DNA from: Apricaphanius iberus
Taxonomy: Eukaryota; Chordata; Actinopteri; Cyprinodontiformes; Aphaniidae
Length of the DNA: 64,000 nucleotides
NCBI GenBank assembly: GCA_028564705.1
Contig: JAPXFQ010001299.1
Coordinates: 827,501-891,500, forward strand
Reading direction: 5' to 3'
Shown here: positions 12,321 to 23,308 of the stretch, piece by piece
Layout of the letters: every line of letters starts with the position of its first letter
Numbering within the stretch: the stretch's first letter is position 1
The notes under the pieces: model-generated
The model's database searches: none
What the model was told of the DNA's origin: nothing
What the model saw: only the letters and a program-made list of their open reading frames with translations
Program-made: the position numbers and the translations under genes

Positions 12321-12892
12321 AGGCACCAAATTTATGGCCCCGAATTTTCCTAAATCTGGGACCGACTGCTGGTCATATAATACCTAATAATAGGCTCTTC
12401 ACAGAATACTACAGTTAAAAAAACATGTTATCCCTTTAACCACTGAGGGGTTGTTATTTATTTTATTTTTTTTTTACCACATGTAGCTGTTGTAAAGTCA
12501 GAAATTAAAAGCTTAACATCGCATCCCCCTAAGAGTGAAGAGGGAAAATTGCTTCCAAAACAATGTGAAACCTTTTGACAATTATCATACTCTGTTTTGT
12601 GATTAACCTCTTGTTTGTGTGTTTGTTTTCGCAAGATTAGCTGTGAATCCAATGCACTCCCACTAATCTTAAACTATATTTAGAACAGATTTATCTTTGA
12701 TTGTACTTTATCTTCCATGTTGTATTGGTATTTTAGACCTACTACTATTAAATAGGTTGTCCAGAAACTGTTAGATCCAATGGAGCTCACCTCAGATATA
12801 AAACATTGTTAGAAATTTTCTGTATCTGTTTCTGCACTTTTACACTTTTACATATTAATCATCCTTATCTTTTGCTACGGCTTCCTCTAAAT
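12321..12892. other. unique AT-rich DNA, no feature seen
   Basis: I see nothing recognisable apart from short A and T runs (for example about 12465-12476). Confidence 0.4.
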
Positions 12893-13092
12893 TACTTACT
12901 TAGCATATAGTTTTGCTTGAACAGACAAGTGGATATTGTATGAATGTGACAAAGGGCGGTATTGAAGCAAAAGCTTATTCCCGATCTGTGCATGAATAAA
13001 AAGGCTGGACCTACGCAACATGGATTATTCTGGTTCACATATCAGCAGACTTGAGGGTTGTCAAGTGGTTTAAATGGCATACATCTGTAAAG
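12893..13092. other. noncoding block B, similar to 8374-8612
   Basis: This is the second copy of the block described at 8.37 kb, in the same orientation. It shares ACTTAGCATA-AGTTTTGCTT (12897-12920), GATCTGTGCATGAATAAA (12983-13000), TGGATTATTCTGGTTCA (13021-13037) and the ACTTGAGGGTTGTCAA segment (13049-13064). The core GGATTA is a binding site for Otx/Pitx-type homeodomains, but that is motif-level evidence only. Confidence 0.6.
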
Positions 13093-15040
13093 TTATTAAT
13101 CTCTCAAGAAGTTTTATCTTTCTGTCTTTTTCTTCCTCGATACAGTTCTTTCACATCTTTTATTTCTATTTTACAATCAGTAGGAAGTCTTGTTTTAAAT
13201 TCCATTCTCGTTATGAAGAGAAGAAAAATGTAATTCAAGTCCACTCATTTGTCAAAATGAAAATTTTTGTGGGGAGCAGAACAAAGATGTGTTTCAAAAG
13301 TTATCTTTTCAGGGACTGCAGTCAAGGTTGTGGTTTAGGCCAGCGTATTAAGAGATGCCTACATTCATTCACAGCTCTCGTTTGTTGTGTGTGGAAGAGC
13401 AGGAATCCGTATTTTTCATCCTTGTATCCAATCTCAAGGTTGGAATGTGCAGTGGGTTGATGCATGTGTAAAAAATGAATTAAGCGGTATTTTGCTGTGC
13501 CTTAGCTAAGGTCAAAACTGTACCCATAATCTCAGACACACTTTATCATTGGGTTTTGGGGATCAAAATGGAATTTAGTTATAACTTCACAGGGTTGACA
13601 CAGATGTAATTACCTGTGTCTCACAATATCTTTTTACAACAGTGCAGTGTTTTTTTCTATCTGCAACAAAGACAAAAAAATAATAGTGCAGTCGACTTAA
13701 AATGACACAAAAGGTCTCTCAAAATCAATATGTTGGAGATTATCAAAATATTATTATTATACGGATCAAAATCCTATAACATGTTTTAGATTTCTATTTC
13801 CTCTTCTTTGTTGCAGCAGCATAAACCTGAAGATGTGAAGTAGAGCAGGGGTAGTTCTGTAACCAGCATTGTTAATTGTCTTTTGTATATACACCTTGAA
13901 AAATGGCTCTTTAGGATGAATCCGGACTTCAAGTCAATTTTTCTTAAACTGAAAGTGCTTGGGCTAGTATCTGGAGGACTTCACCATCACATTACTATGA
14001 ATTTAACTCTATCGCATAGATCATTTGATCATTAGATGAGCCGGGCTGGTCTAAAATATTTGCACTACAGCTCTCAATGACCATATACACTACACTGGTC
14101 TCATTGCTGCAACATTTACACATCTGCCACTCAAATAGTGCAATAACAGACCCAGTAATACACTCATGCAACACTATTCAGACGCTTTGTCTGCACCGGA
14201 GGTGATTCTCTTACCTCAGTATGCATCATGCTTAAAACTTTCTTTTTGCCTTCTTTCTAATTCATCTGGATATTATTAGACCACTTAAGTGGTACTCATA
14301 GTCCATTCTCATTCATTCCCAAATGCTCAACTAATCTTGAATGAATAAAACATGCTGTTCATTTTGCCCCTTCACTACTTTGTTTTTTAATATAGCATAA
14401 TTGCAGAGGAAATTAAAATACAATCTTAAAAGAATGTTAACTATTAAAAGATAGAAATGGATAATTTAGAGAAAAAATAGTAGTTAGATATTCTTTCTTT
14501 CAGCCAAAAACTTTAATCAACAGGTATACAAGTCTGTGCAGAAACTGTAAATAATGAACTCAGATCAAAAAATATCTGTGACCCAGAATATGAAATCAGT
14601 CCCAATGTGGTAATCTTAGTTTGACACCTCTGTGCAATGGTAAAAAGGAAGCAAAACCAAAAGCCTGATGAGTTTATTTTTAACCATCCATTTAAGATCC
14701 TTATAAATAAAAATAACTTCTCCAATATAAAAAAAGATACATTTGTTGTCTGTTGCTGGATTAGATGATGATTAGCAACACGGGTTGGTTGAAAACTGCA
14801 CAGGGAGCCTTTATGGTTACCTTTATGACACATTGAGCCCCTGGCTGATGAAATGCTGACTGACAGATGGTTGGCATTCAGGAGGGCTCCTGTCTGTCAA
14901 ACATAGTGTAAACATGACACTTAGGGAAATGTTGTCACCTTGCACCCGTGTAACACTCAATGTTGGGAAATTATAAATTCTTTGTAAACAAAGGATTAGC
15001 ATAATGGGTGACATGTTTTTCTGATTATTATCCATGATTA
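13093..15040. other. unique DNA, no feature seen
   Basis: A 128-codon open frame at 13074-13460 begins inside block B and runs through T-rich DNA, and a 106-codon one lies on the minus strand at 14513-14833. Neither shows domain structure or splice context I can support. Confidence 0.4.
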
Positions 15041-16250
15041 TATTTAATGATTTCCTCAATAGACAAAGACATCAGCCAAATCAATTCCACCTCTGATTGT
15101 CTTTTCTCCAGCCACCATTCTTTTGGTTGGGTAGACACTTTTGTATATTTATCACGTTTCTTGATGCACAATTTGCCACACATCTTACTCTTCTGCATCA
15201 TATTGCCAACCCATGAAAGCTTTAGGCATCCGCAATAGCATAATTGTGGAGTATTAGACCATCACAATGACACATCAGTCAGAGAAGATATGGAAAATGC
15301 CTGCAAGGCCTGCTTGGTTTACACTCAGTTCTTGTCAAAATGGACTGAAAAATGAAGGTTTGTTTTGCGCCCGGATCATAATTACAATTGGTATTTATGA
15401 GAGCCATCAAGCGTTGCACTTGAAGGTGACTCTGGAAGGCATCACATCAGAGTGTGGACACGCTGAAACAATGCTTTCAGACAAGCTGTCTCCTCTCACC
15501 AGGCCTTTTAAATCATCATCACTTTAGGCTGGCTGTATGATGGTTCACATGATATATCACCTGTTAGAGCTGCAGCACAAAGTGACAATGAGTCTGGCAG
15601 CAAGCCTTTGCTTGTTTTAACAGCAGCATGTTTTTAATGCTTCTGTTTCCTGTTATTAAGCTATCACCTCCATGCTGTTGAGTCAAATAAAAGCTAAAAC
15701 ATCCCCTCCCGCCCAACCCCAGTTCAGTTTTGGGTGATTTTTTTTTTTTTTCTCTGGTTTTGGACAAGCAGTTTCAGTGAATGTTCACTAAGCGTTTTCA
15801 AAAGTCATGATGATGTGTGGAATGTGGGCTGAGCCTGAGCTTGCAACAGTACTTCTAATGGCAAGGAAACACTGTGAAAAACACCTGATTGCGCTTCATT
15901 GCCACCACTGGCTAACTATTTATGAATGACCAAAAGGCTCAATGATGCCGGCACTGATGCAGAATTGTCTTTTGAAACAGGCTGTAGTTTCTGTCATCTC
16001 AAAGAACCTTTATGACTCAAGTGTTTGACAACGGGGTGATGTTTCTCTCTCAAAATGCGATTCAACAAACACTCAGCTGTCTTTGCATCCAGTCTGTGCA
16101 AATTTGCTATCGATAACAGGCCAAATGGAGAGCCTTTTGTGTAAATTAGCCTCTCTGATCACAGTAGCATCACACCCACAAGTGTAATTGCTGACATACT
16201 GGTTCATCAACAAAAGCAGAATTTATGATCACATTAATTAATTTGACGAA
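15041..16250. other. high-complexity unique DNA, candidate conserved noncoding region
   Basis: Compared with its surroundings this stretch has few homopolymers and even base composition, and contains TAATTAAT-type homeodomain core sites near 16230. It is neither repeat-like nor coding. Such texture is common in conserved noncoding DNA near developmental genes, but conservation cannot be assessed from one sequence. Confidence 0.25.
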
Positions 16251-18185
16251 TTTCTTCCCATTTTTTTTTACCATTCTTGTACCTTTAAAAAAAAAAATAA
16301 CTTCATCATTATGTATGTGCAGTTAATTAAATTGATCAAATATTAGGAAATTATCAAGTGATCAACAAGTGATCATCCTTAAAAAACTATTGCTTTTATT
16401 TGTAATGTTTCCTGTCTAAAGCACATTTTCACCCCTCATGAAGTTTGAACTCAAAATAAAACTTAAAATGAGTCATGATTTAAAAAGTCAGCGCAAGTGA
16501 AGTCTAACACAACAAATCAAAATGTAAATACAGGCATAGGATCTTTCACAAACAATTTGGTCAGATTAACCTGGTCACATTTGTTGTTAGTAGTAGATTT
16601 AGATTTAAGGGTATTTGAAGAACAACAAATAGATGATTTTATCTTTTACTTTTGATCTTTTATGTAACATTAAATACTTAACTGCTTTGTCAATTGTTTT
16701 AAGGGATGATTCAAGAAGAGGTCATCAGGGGAAACAAATTACATAAAAATAAACTATCAATGATCAAATTTGTTTTTTTTTAACTGACCAACCCTATTCC
16801 TAGACTGGTCAGTCTGCAGTGCTATAGTTACCACCAAGACAAGTATCACTACAACCAACAGATAATAAAAACACTTAATTTTACATATATTTCATCAAAA
16901 TTTGTCTATACCTTTTTGAGATAGGTTATCTGTCTGTTAGTTAGCAACATAATAAACCCTGGCGAAAACAGAATCACCTTGGCAGAGGTAAATACACTTT
17001 GGAGGAAGTAATAGGAAACAAATGACTAAACATAAAGGCCAATTCTTAGTTTTGATTATTTTCTCCCAAGCAAAAAGACCACCACATTCATTTATTACCC
17101 ATCTTTGTGCTAAGAATCACACATTGTTTTTTTTCTAATGCTGTTATTAATAGATGAGATGGAGAAGTGTAAAATTTAAGTGTTCAGTGTTTGAAACATG
17201 TCCCCTAGTAGGTGCAGATGTAACATCCAAAGAGATGGTGCTTCGACCACTTAATGATCTTCTATGTTGTTTTTAAAATCTTTGTGCATTTTCATCTAGT
17301 AGTGCTTGAAGCAGCCACAGAGGAAGCCAATGCATTCTAAAAAAAAAAAAGGTTTCATATGTTCTTTATTTATACAGCAATAAAAAAAAGACTGTGTGGA
17401 CACTCATCTTAAGTGTGTGTGATTATTCTCGGCACTTTGTGTCAGACATAAGTATGGCGACTATACATGAATGTAAAATAGATCATTATGATCCAGCAGA
17501 CATAAAAATATGAGCTAAAAGTCTCCTTTTGTATTCAGCACAGGACAAGATTGAACATTTTACTCTTTTTTTCCGCAGTTACTGGTTTTTAAAATGCAGA
17601 GAATTAATTATATTTAAGAACTTGTTGAGGCTTTTTTTTCCACAAATGCTATTCAGTTTTAAACCATTTCCTGTCAGATAATATTAGTAATAAACATTTT
17701 CAGTGTGCCCTTCATTATGTTGAAGATCTGTGTTTTATTCTGCCTTCAGTTCCATAATATTCTAACACCAGCAAATATAAATTAATGCAGTTTGGGGAAT
17801 AATGGCCCTTAACAAATTTACTTCTGCTAGAAGAATGTGTTTTTGGAATTAGCTATGTTTTTGCTCATTTCTGGCACATTACATTTTGCAGTTGTGAACC
17901 TTCATTAATAGATGTGGGACATTATTAAAAAGCAGCAGGGTAGTAACCAGAAGGAAAGAAAAAATAGAGTATTAAGGTCCATTTTTTTAAATGTGGTGAT
18001 AAACATTTGGCTGATTAAATATGGAACCTTGAACTTATTTTAATTTTTTCTACATAACCACAAACTTCCAAGTATTTTATTTGAATTGTAGGTGATATAC
18101 CTACAAAAACTAGTGCATAGGTGCGATGTGGAAGAAAAAGTAGATATGGTTTTTACATTTTTAACTTGTAATCAGCCTCTTTTAA
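16251..18185. other. unique AT-rich DNA, no feature seen
   Basis: Only homopolymer runs stand out (poly-T near 16260, poly-A near 16290 and 17340). No ORF of note. Confidence 0.45.
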
Positions 18186-18594
18186 CTCTAGTCCTCACTA
18201 GAACCAGGAAATTAGAGCATATCATCCCAGTTCTAAAGTCCTTAGACTGGCTCCCTGTAGCTCAGATAATAGCCTTCAAAATAGTTTACTAGTCTATAAA
18301 TCCTTAAATGGCTTAGCACCAAAGTATGTTAAAGACCTGTTGTCACTATACCAACGCCCAGATCCCTCCGGTCTTCGCACTCTAGTCTGCTAATCATCCC
18401 TAGAATTAGAACCAAGCAAGGGGAAGCAGCTTTTAGTTTCTATGCTTCTCTCATCCAGAACAAAGATTGAGACCACTGCATAGCCGTTGGAACACTGAGT
18501 TCCTTTCAATCAAGGATAAAAACCTATCTGTTTAGAGCTGCCTGTAAGTGATTAATAATAGCTGGAATGTCACGTTTTACAGGTCTTACACCCT
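18186..18594 (+). mobile_element. L2/CR1-like LINE fragment, 5' part of an interrupted copy
   Basis: The fragment begins in the block TRTRKLEHIIPVLKSLDWLP (frame open 18092-18292), equivalent to the second half of the copy at 11.4-12.3 kb. It continues through the AFSFYA-type and KTYLFRA-type regions in shifted frames to a stop near 18550. Several frameshifts and stops make it a pseudogene. The 3' UTR starts at about 18552, is interrupted by the element at 18595-19713, and resumes after it (19714-19875). Confidence 0.85.
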
Positions 18595-19713
18595 GAACGC
18601 GATAGAAGCGACCAAAAAGTGCCACACGCCCCTAGCTGGTCACTTGTACATTTGCACCCTTCCAAAGCGAACTTGTCGCGCTTTAATAAATGCCATTTTC
18701 ACGCACGTGAAATGGAAATGTGGGCGGACCCTGACCGGGACCGCTCCGCTGGCCTACTCCTCTTCCCGACCCTTCGGGAGCTCCCAGTGGACTCTGGTTT
18801 ATTAGCTGACCATGTTAAATGTTGGGACCGCTCCTGCGGGGGAAGACCCAGTCGAGCAGTGGCGGAAGGATCCAGAACCTGGGAGCGGGGCACCATCTCC
18901 ATGGAACCCAGCATGTGTGAGTGCAGCTGCTGCGTGCACTATGGTCTCCAAGCTACTAGTCAAGCTGTGGTGGAGACATTACCATGCCTGGGTGTCCGGG
19001 TAAGGAAGCTATTCATGGCTCACAGCGGAGAGAGCAGGGCCTTTTGTGGCCACAACGGCTCTTTTAACCTCTTAAGCTCTAGGCTGTTTTTTTCTGAATT
19101 TGGCATACCTACACTCTGGAAGGCTTTTCTTAGCTCGTAAAAGGTCTAAAATGTTAAAATTACTCTCATATAATAAGAAGGTATATATAGATACTGTGAA
19201 AATTCTTAAGAAAATCATAGTGGACATGAGTAATTCAGGTTGAAAGACAGAAAATATGAAATCCGCCTGAAGAAAAAAAATACATTATAGATGGCTGAAC
19301 AGCTTTTTTTCATTGTAAAGAAGCAAATAAAAATCATAAATAGTAACTACTCACTCGTTTTGACTTCAGACCAAATGTTGCTGTCTGTAATAACAAATAA
19401 TTGAAAGTTATTTAGGTCTTGATTAGAACAAAGTGTATGCAGAATCAGCTGTGCGAAATTTGGCACAGTTGGCACAGCAAATTAAGTATAGAATATCTCA
19501 ATGAAATTGGAAATTTTGGATCCTATTTTACATTTGGACATTAAAATTCAGTTTACAAACAACAATTTTTCAACAATTTAGTTTAAGTAAAATAGGATGC
19601 AACAAACTAGAGAAGAATCTCATAGATTCTCTGTCCCTCTGAACTTTGCACATTTTTAATCAGCTTCACTACCTTTATTCCATGTGACATCTCTGATCGC
19701 TTCTATCGCGCTC
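18595..19713. mobile_element. 1.1-kb element with CGCGATAGAAGCGA inverted ends, inserted in L2
   Basis: The left end CGCGATAGAAGCGACCA (18598-18614) faces CTGATCGCTTCTATCGCG (19693-19710), a near-perfect inverted pair of about 18 bp. It sits inside the 3' UTR of an L2 LINE whose tail resumes right after it, which brackets the insertion independently of the ends. The left half (about 18605-18870) is GC- and CpG-rich and matches 53466-53755. The right half is AT-rich. A 173-codon open frame (18619-19140) crosses the GC-rich part, but overlapping frames on both strands are also open there and no domain is recognisable, so I take it as compositional. No transposase is present, so this is a nonautonomous DNA transposon of unassigned superfamily. 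No clean target duplication was found. Confidence 0.7.
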
Positions 19714-19875
19714 TGTGTTTAAGCACCGTTAGTGTGTTATGTTTTACTTCTCTAATGTTGTGCTTTATGCATTTATTTTTCTTTTATTATTGCTTATTTT
19801 ATCTCCTAATCACCCAAAACACCTTGAATTCCCTCGTTGAAAGTGTGCTGTGAAAATAAACTTGTCTTGCCTAGT
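19714..19875 (+). mobile_element. 3' tail of the interrupted L2 LINE
   Basis: The sequence resumes the L2 3' UTR and ends with ACACCTTGAATTCCCT, GTTGAAAGTGTGCTGTG and CTTGTCTTGCC (19818-19872). This is the same terminal module as at 12257-12320. It continues the fragment that ends at 18594. Confidence 0.85.
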
Positions 19876-19970
19876 AGCCCCAAAAAAAAACATTTTTTTT
19901 TTGCCAACTTCTTTTCGAAGTCTATAGGTGTTTTGTGAGTTTATCACCTTAAAATGGAAGGAATGTAACA
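19876..19970. other. short spacer with A and T runs
   Basis: Poly-A and poly-T runs after the LINE tail. Nothing else is seen. Confidence 0.4.
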
Positions 19971-21115
19971 CAACAACAAATACAAACCAATGACTGCCCG
20001 TTTATTCTGAAAGGCATTAATCTGAGAACAGCTTAAAGGCCTTTATTAACTCTGGAGGAGCTGCAGACGCCTAGAGCTCAGGACGGGCAATTTGTTGAGA
20101 AGACTTCTATTAGTTATACATTTCATAAAACAATTATCTTAAAGGGCTGCCTAGTTTTCTTTCGTCTTCATATTATTTTACTTTTGTCTTTAACCCTCAT
20201 TCCTATTTATCTTCCACAGCCACTTATTTCTGTTAGTGACCAGGTGGGTCTGATCGCAGCTGAGGATTATCCTGGCCGAGATTGTCCTTGGACCCCCATA
20301 TCGATCTTATGACCTCTGCTCTGGCACTCTTCATACATCACCGGCTGTTCTTAAAGCCATCCTTGCCACTGATAAATCCACTTTGGTCCCATTCAGAGCA
20401 GATCAAAGGCAAAGCAGTAAAGTGTTTTATGGAAATAATCTCTCAGTCATTAGCCATATGTTTGACAAGTGTGCGCTCCTGGCATTGGCACCACTCTATA
20501 AATCATAAACACAGATCTGACAAGAGGAGATGATGAAAAGAAGAAACGTATATCCTGACTGAGAATCTACTAGGATTTTATTATTGATGGATTACAGAGC
20601 AAGCTGCCATAAAGTAGCCCAGTCTTTACTTGATGTATGACTGCTGAGAATATATTTTGGGTCATCTTCGCTACCACCATATTTCTTCAGAGACTATGTT
20701 GTGGCCATTATTATCACCCTGACCTGCTCCGAGGACCCCCCCCCATTCAAACACCCAGATGTCAACACAAACAATTATCACAGAAACAATCGAAACAAAT
20801 GACCTCAACCAACCACCTAAATGTATTTTCCTTCACGTAATATGAAGTTGATACCCTGCTACCGCCCCCTTCTTCGTCCTCTTTCCCGTCCAAACGAGCC
20901 GCCCACTCTCCGTCTCCTGTCTTCCTTGGCCATCTCCCCCGGCTACAGGGGACAAGACAGGACAGGAGAGGATAAATTACAGCCACAGAGCCCCAGCTCT
21001 CTCTCATGCTTTCATTTGCACCGGCAATTAATCAGCCATCACTGGAGAGCTCCTGCATGTCAGGCTGAGGATTTTATTAGGAATGTCCTTTATGGGACTT
21101 AATGAGACTTATGTC
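19971..21115. other. high-complexity unique DNA, candidate conserved noncoding region
   Basis: This is the longest stretch in the window with balanced composition and almost no simple sequence, apart from a C9 run near 20738. Open frames on both strands (about 70-93 codons) overlap without domain content. No repeat family is recognised. It is a fair candidate for regulatory DNA, on texture only. Confidence 0.25.
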
Positions 21116-21540
21116 TTCCTTGAGTATTTCATTTGCTGCACATAGCATGGCTGCTTGTAACCTTGAGGTGGGGATATTTTTTCTTTGCCTAAAACAGTAA
21201 AGCCTTGCAGAGCTTTGCTACGCACCTCTCAGTGATCTTGACTTGATTTGCGCGTTCATCCTCTGCCTCACTCAGCATTACAAATCCTCATGTCTTGCAG
21301 TCATCTAATTTTAGATACAATTAGGCCTAATTTGTTTTGTTTATTCTGACATCCTTTCTTTTCGCTCCAGTTTTGAAATGCAGCACTAAGTGCATTATTG
21401 AAAATGCAGCAGATTGCCCCTGTTTAGCATTTTTTCTCTGAAAGGCACTGCTCAAATCATACTCTTTTGTCAATGTCTGTTTCAACAAAATCATTAAGAC
21501 ATATACATGAACAATGACAAAGCATTAATGGTAGTATTGC
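21116..21540. other. unique DNA, no feature seen
   Basis: No coding or repeat pattern was recognised. Confidence 0.4.
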
Positions 21541-21541
21541 C

Positions 21542-21630
21542 TAGGGCTGCAACTAACTATTATTTTCATAATTGATTAATCTGTCGATTATTTTTATGAT
21601 TAATCAATTAATCGCTTTTAATAATTATAT
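21542..21630 (+). mobile_element. end of a hAT-like transposon (TAGGGCTGCAAC start)
   Basis: The stretch starts TAGGGCTGCAACTAACTAT and continues with the ATTGATTAATCTGTCGATT text typical of a very common teleost hAT-like repeat. It contains a perfect hairpin: TAATTGATTAAT (21569-21580) pairs with ATTAATCAATTA (21599-21610). The matching right end was not found in the next kilobase, so the copy is truncated or the other end has decayed. Confidence 0.6.
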
Positions 21631-22720
21631 TTGGCTATTACTATCACCTACAAAAATTATTACTAACACATTTTCGTTCAGAACAAGGGAAACACAAGGC
21701 AATTGTGCAGTTCAGTGCAATCTATTTTATTGGACCTGAACACAGTTAATAGTGTAAAATGAGCGCCACAGTGAAATATATTTGTCCAGAATATTTTTTG
21801 GCATTAAATTCCATACAGGTTAATGTACATCATATTAAAAAGCAATATCTCAGCCCATGAAATGAAAATGACATTTTCATATCGGGAATGAAGGAGGCTG
21901 ACTCAGTTGGGCAGTATTTTGGACAACATTGGGGCTCTTAGAATGAATTAACCTACCTTCACTAAACACAACATTTTCATGGTCTGTTGGGTGTTGGAGT
22001 AAATGTGTCTTTTTAAATTAGGATCTTCTGCTTTCAATTAAATTAACTCAAGACATTTCAAAGATCAGATTTGTGAGAGACAGCAAGCTGCAAAATGTGA
22101 GTTGTGCATAATTCTTCTGGGAAAGAAATGGGTGGGGGGGGGACAAAGACAACTGCTTTGTTCACACTTATGATTGTGTCCTTTATTGAAATGGTATGTA
22201 TATGGTTAAAAAACAATAATATTAGTTTTCAAATTATATAAAACCTATAAATTCATAGAAATTATAAATCAGAAAATCATGGATTAAAAAGTAAAAATTG
22301 GTATCATCTTTTAGGACAATTTTTTTAACATGTGCAGTGTTTTTTTTATATGGGCCATGTAGGAAGTTCCCAGAGGGGCATTAAAAAGTGAGTGTACACA
22401 CACATTATATAGGACTGTACTGCATTTTATCCCAATTTAGTGTCTTATTTTCTCCAATATTTTTGCGTAATCACTTGACATATGTCTTTTGCAGCTTTTG
22501 ACATTTCAAAAGCTCATTCAGATGAGAAGCATCATTATATCAGTGAATGGGAGTTTTACAGTCTTACTTTATTTGTACTTTACTGTAATAAAACTCTTTA
22601 GGCGCCAAAGTCGCAATAGTGTGACAAGCAACATTCCTGACTTTGACCACTAATTTAATTACTACTTTATATAAGGGAGATTACGGACATCTGTAACATC
22701 AATCTAAGACACAGTTTTGG
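21631..22720. other. AT-rich DNA, possible interior of the preceding element
   Basis: The first few hundred bases may belong to the hAT-like copy that starts at 21542, but nothing diagnostic is visible. Poly-G (about 22132-22141) and T runs occur. Confidence 0.3.
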
Positions 22721-22724
22721 TAGT

Positions 22725-22738
22725 GTTACCATGGAAAC
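22725..22738 (+). promoter_or_regulatory. X-box-like motif (RFX-type)
   Basis: GTTACCATGGAAAC is a near-palindrome that matches the RFX X-box (GTNRCC, spacer, RGYAAC) with one mismatch in the right half. It lies 13 bp downstream of the minus-strand stop codon of the ORF at 22751-23308. Single motif hits occur by chance, so this is a candidate only. Confidence 0.25.
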
Positions 22739-22750
22739 TTTTGGAGTAAG

Positions 22751-23308
22751 TCAGGTTTTGACCAGCACTACCACTGGAGGAGACAAATGAGTGTTAACTG
22801 GAGTAACAGCATAGAGAGGGTTTACTGATAGAGATGTTTGTTCACTGTGAAGTTCCTCATCATCAAGTAATGGGTGATTCAGATTCTGAAGAGGAATATT
22901 GACCCTCTGATCAAGATGTTCAGTTGTCCAGGGAGAAAGAAAATGATGCTCCATCAGCGTGCAGCAATGGACAGTCTCGTTTGCCATGATGGTCCACAAG
23001 CCGCAAATACCAGGCTTAAGAGTTAGTTGTTCTGGGCTTTCTCTTACCACTCTTGTATGTATGCCAGTGAGGAGTGCACAACTAAAAGTTGCGCTGTCTA
23101 CAAATTCTCCCACCTTTGTCCCATGCAGATTTACTGGGGTTATTTTGACTACTTCTCTAAATAATGTGCTGCTTGGCTGTCCTGGTTGGTTTACAGCTAC
23201 ACCATACTTTCTTTTTTTTGGATAAATGATTGGGCAGTGCTCTTTGAGATGTCGAAGTGTTCCAACTGTTTTATGTTTGACCTGTATCACATGTTTGTTG
23301 ATTTTCAT
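22751..23308 (-). other. 185-codon ORF, unrecognised, possible retroelement remnant
   Basis: This is one of the longest open frames in the window and starts at an ATG (minus strand). The protein opens with a basic stretch holding H-K-T-V-G-T-L-R-H-L-K-E-H-C-P and a KKRKY cluster. In the middle it has VNLHGTKVGEFVDSATFS, and the end is proline- and leucine-rich. The middle piece faintly resembles the substrate-site strand of retroviral-type aspartic proteases (hydrophobic-D-S-G-A), but the G is missing; the basic opening faintly resembles a decayed zinc knuckle, with two of the usual ligands absent. If so it would be a degraded gag-pro segment of an LTR retroelement; no LTRs, reverse transcriptase or primer site are seen nearby. 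It could also be a chance ORF. I do not assign a function. Confidence 0.2.

Noticed and set aside
13074..13460. 128-codon plus-strand ORF
   Set aside because: It starts inside noncoding block B, the paired block at 8.4 kb does not preserve the frame, and no domain is visible.
18619..19140. 173-codon plus-strand ORF
   Set aside because: It runs through a GC-rich repeat module where other frames on both strands are also open. No domain is seen, and the related module at 53.5 kb does not keep the frame.
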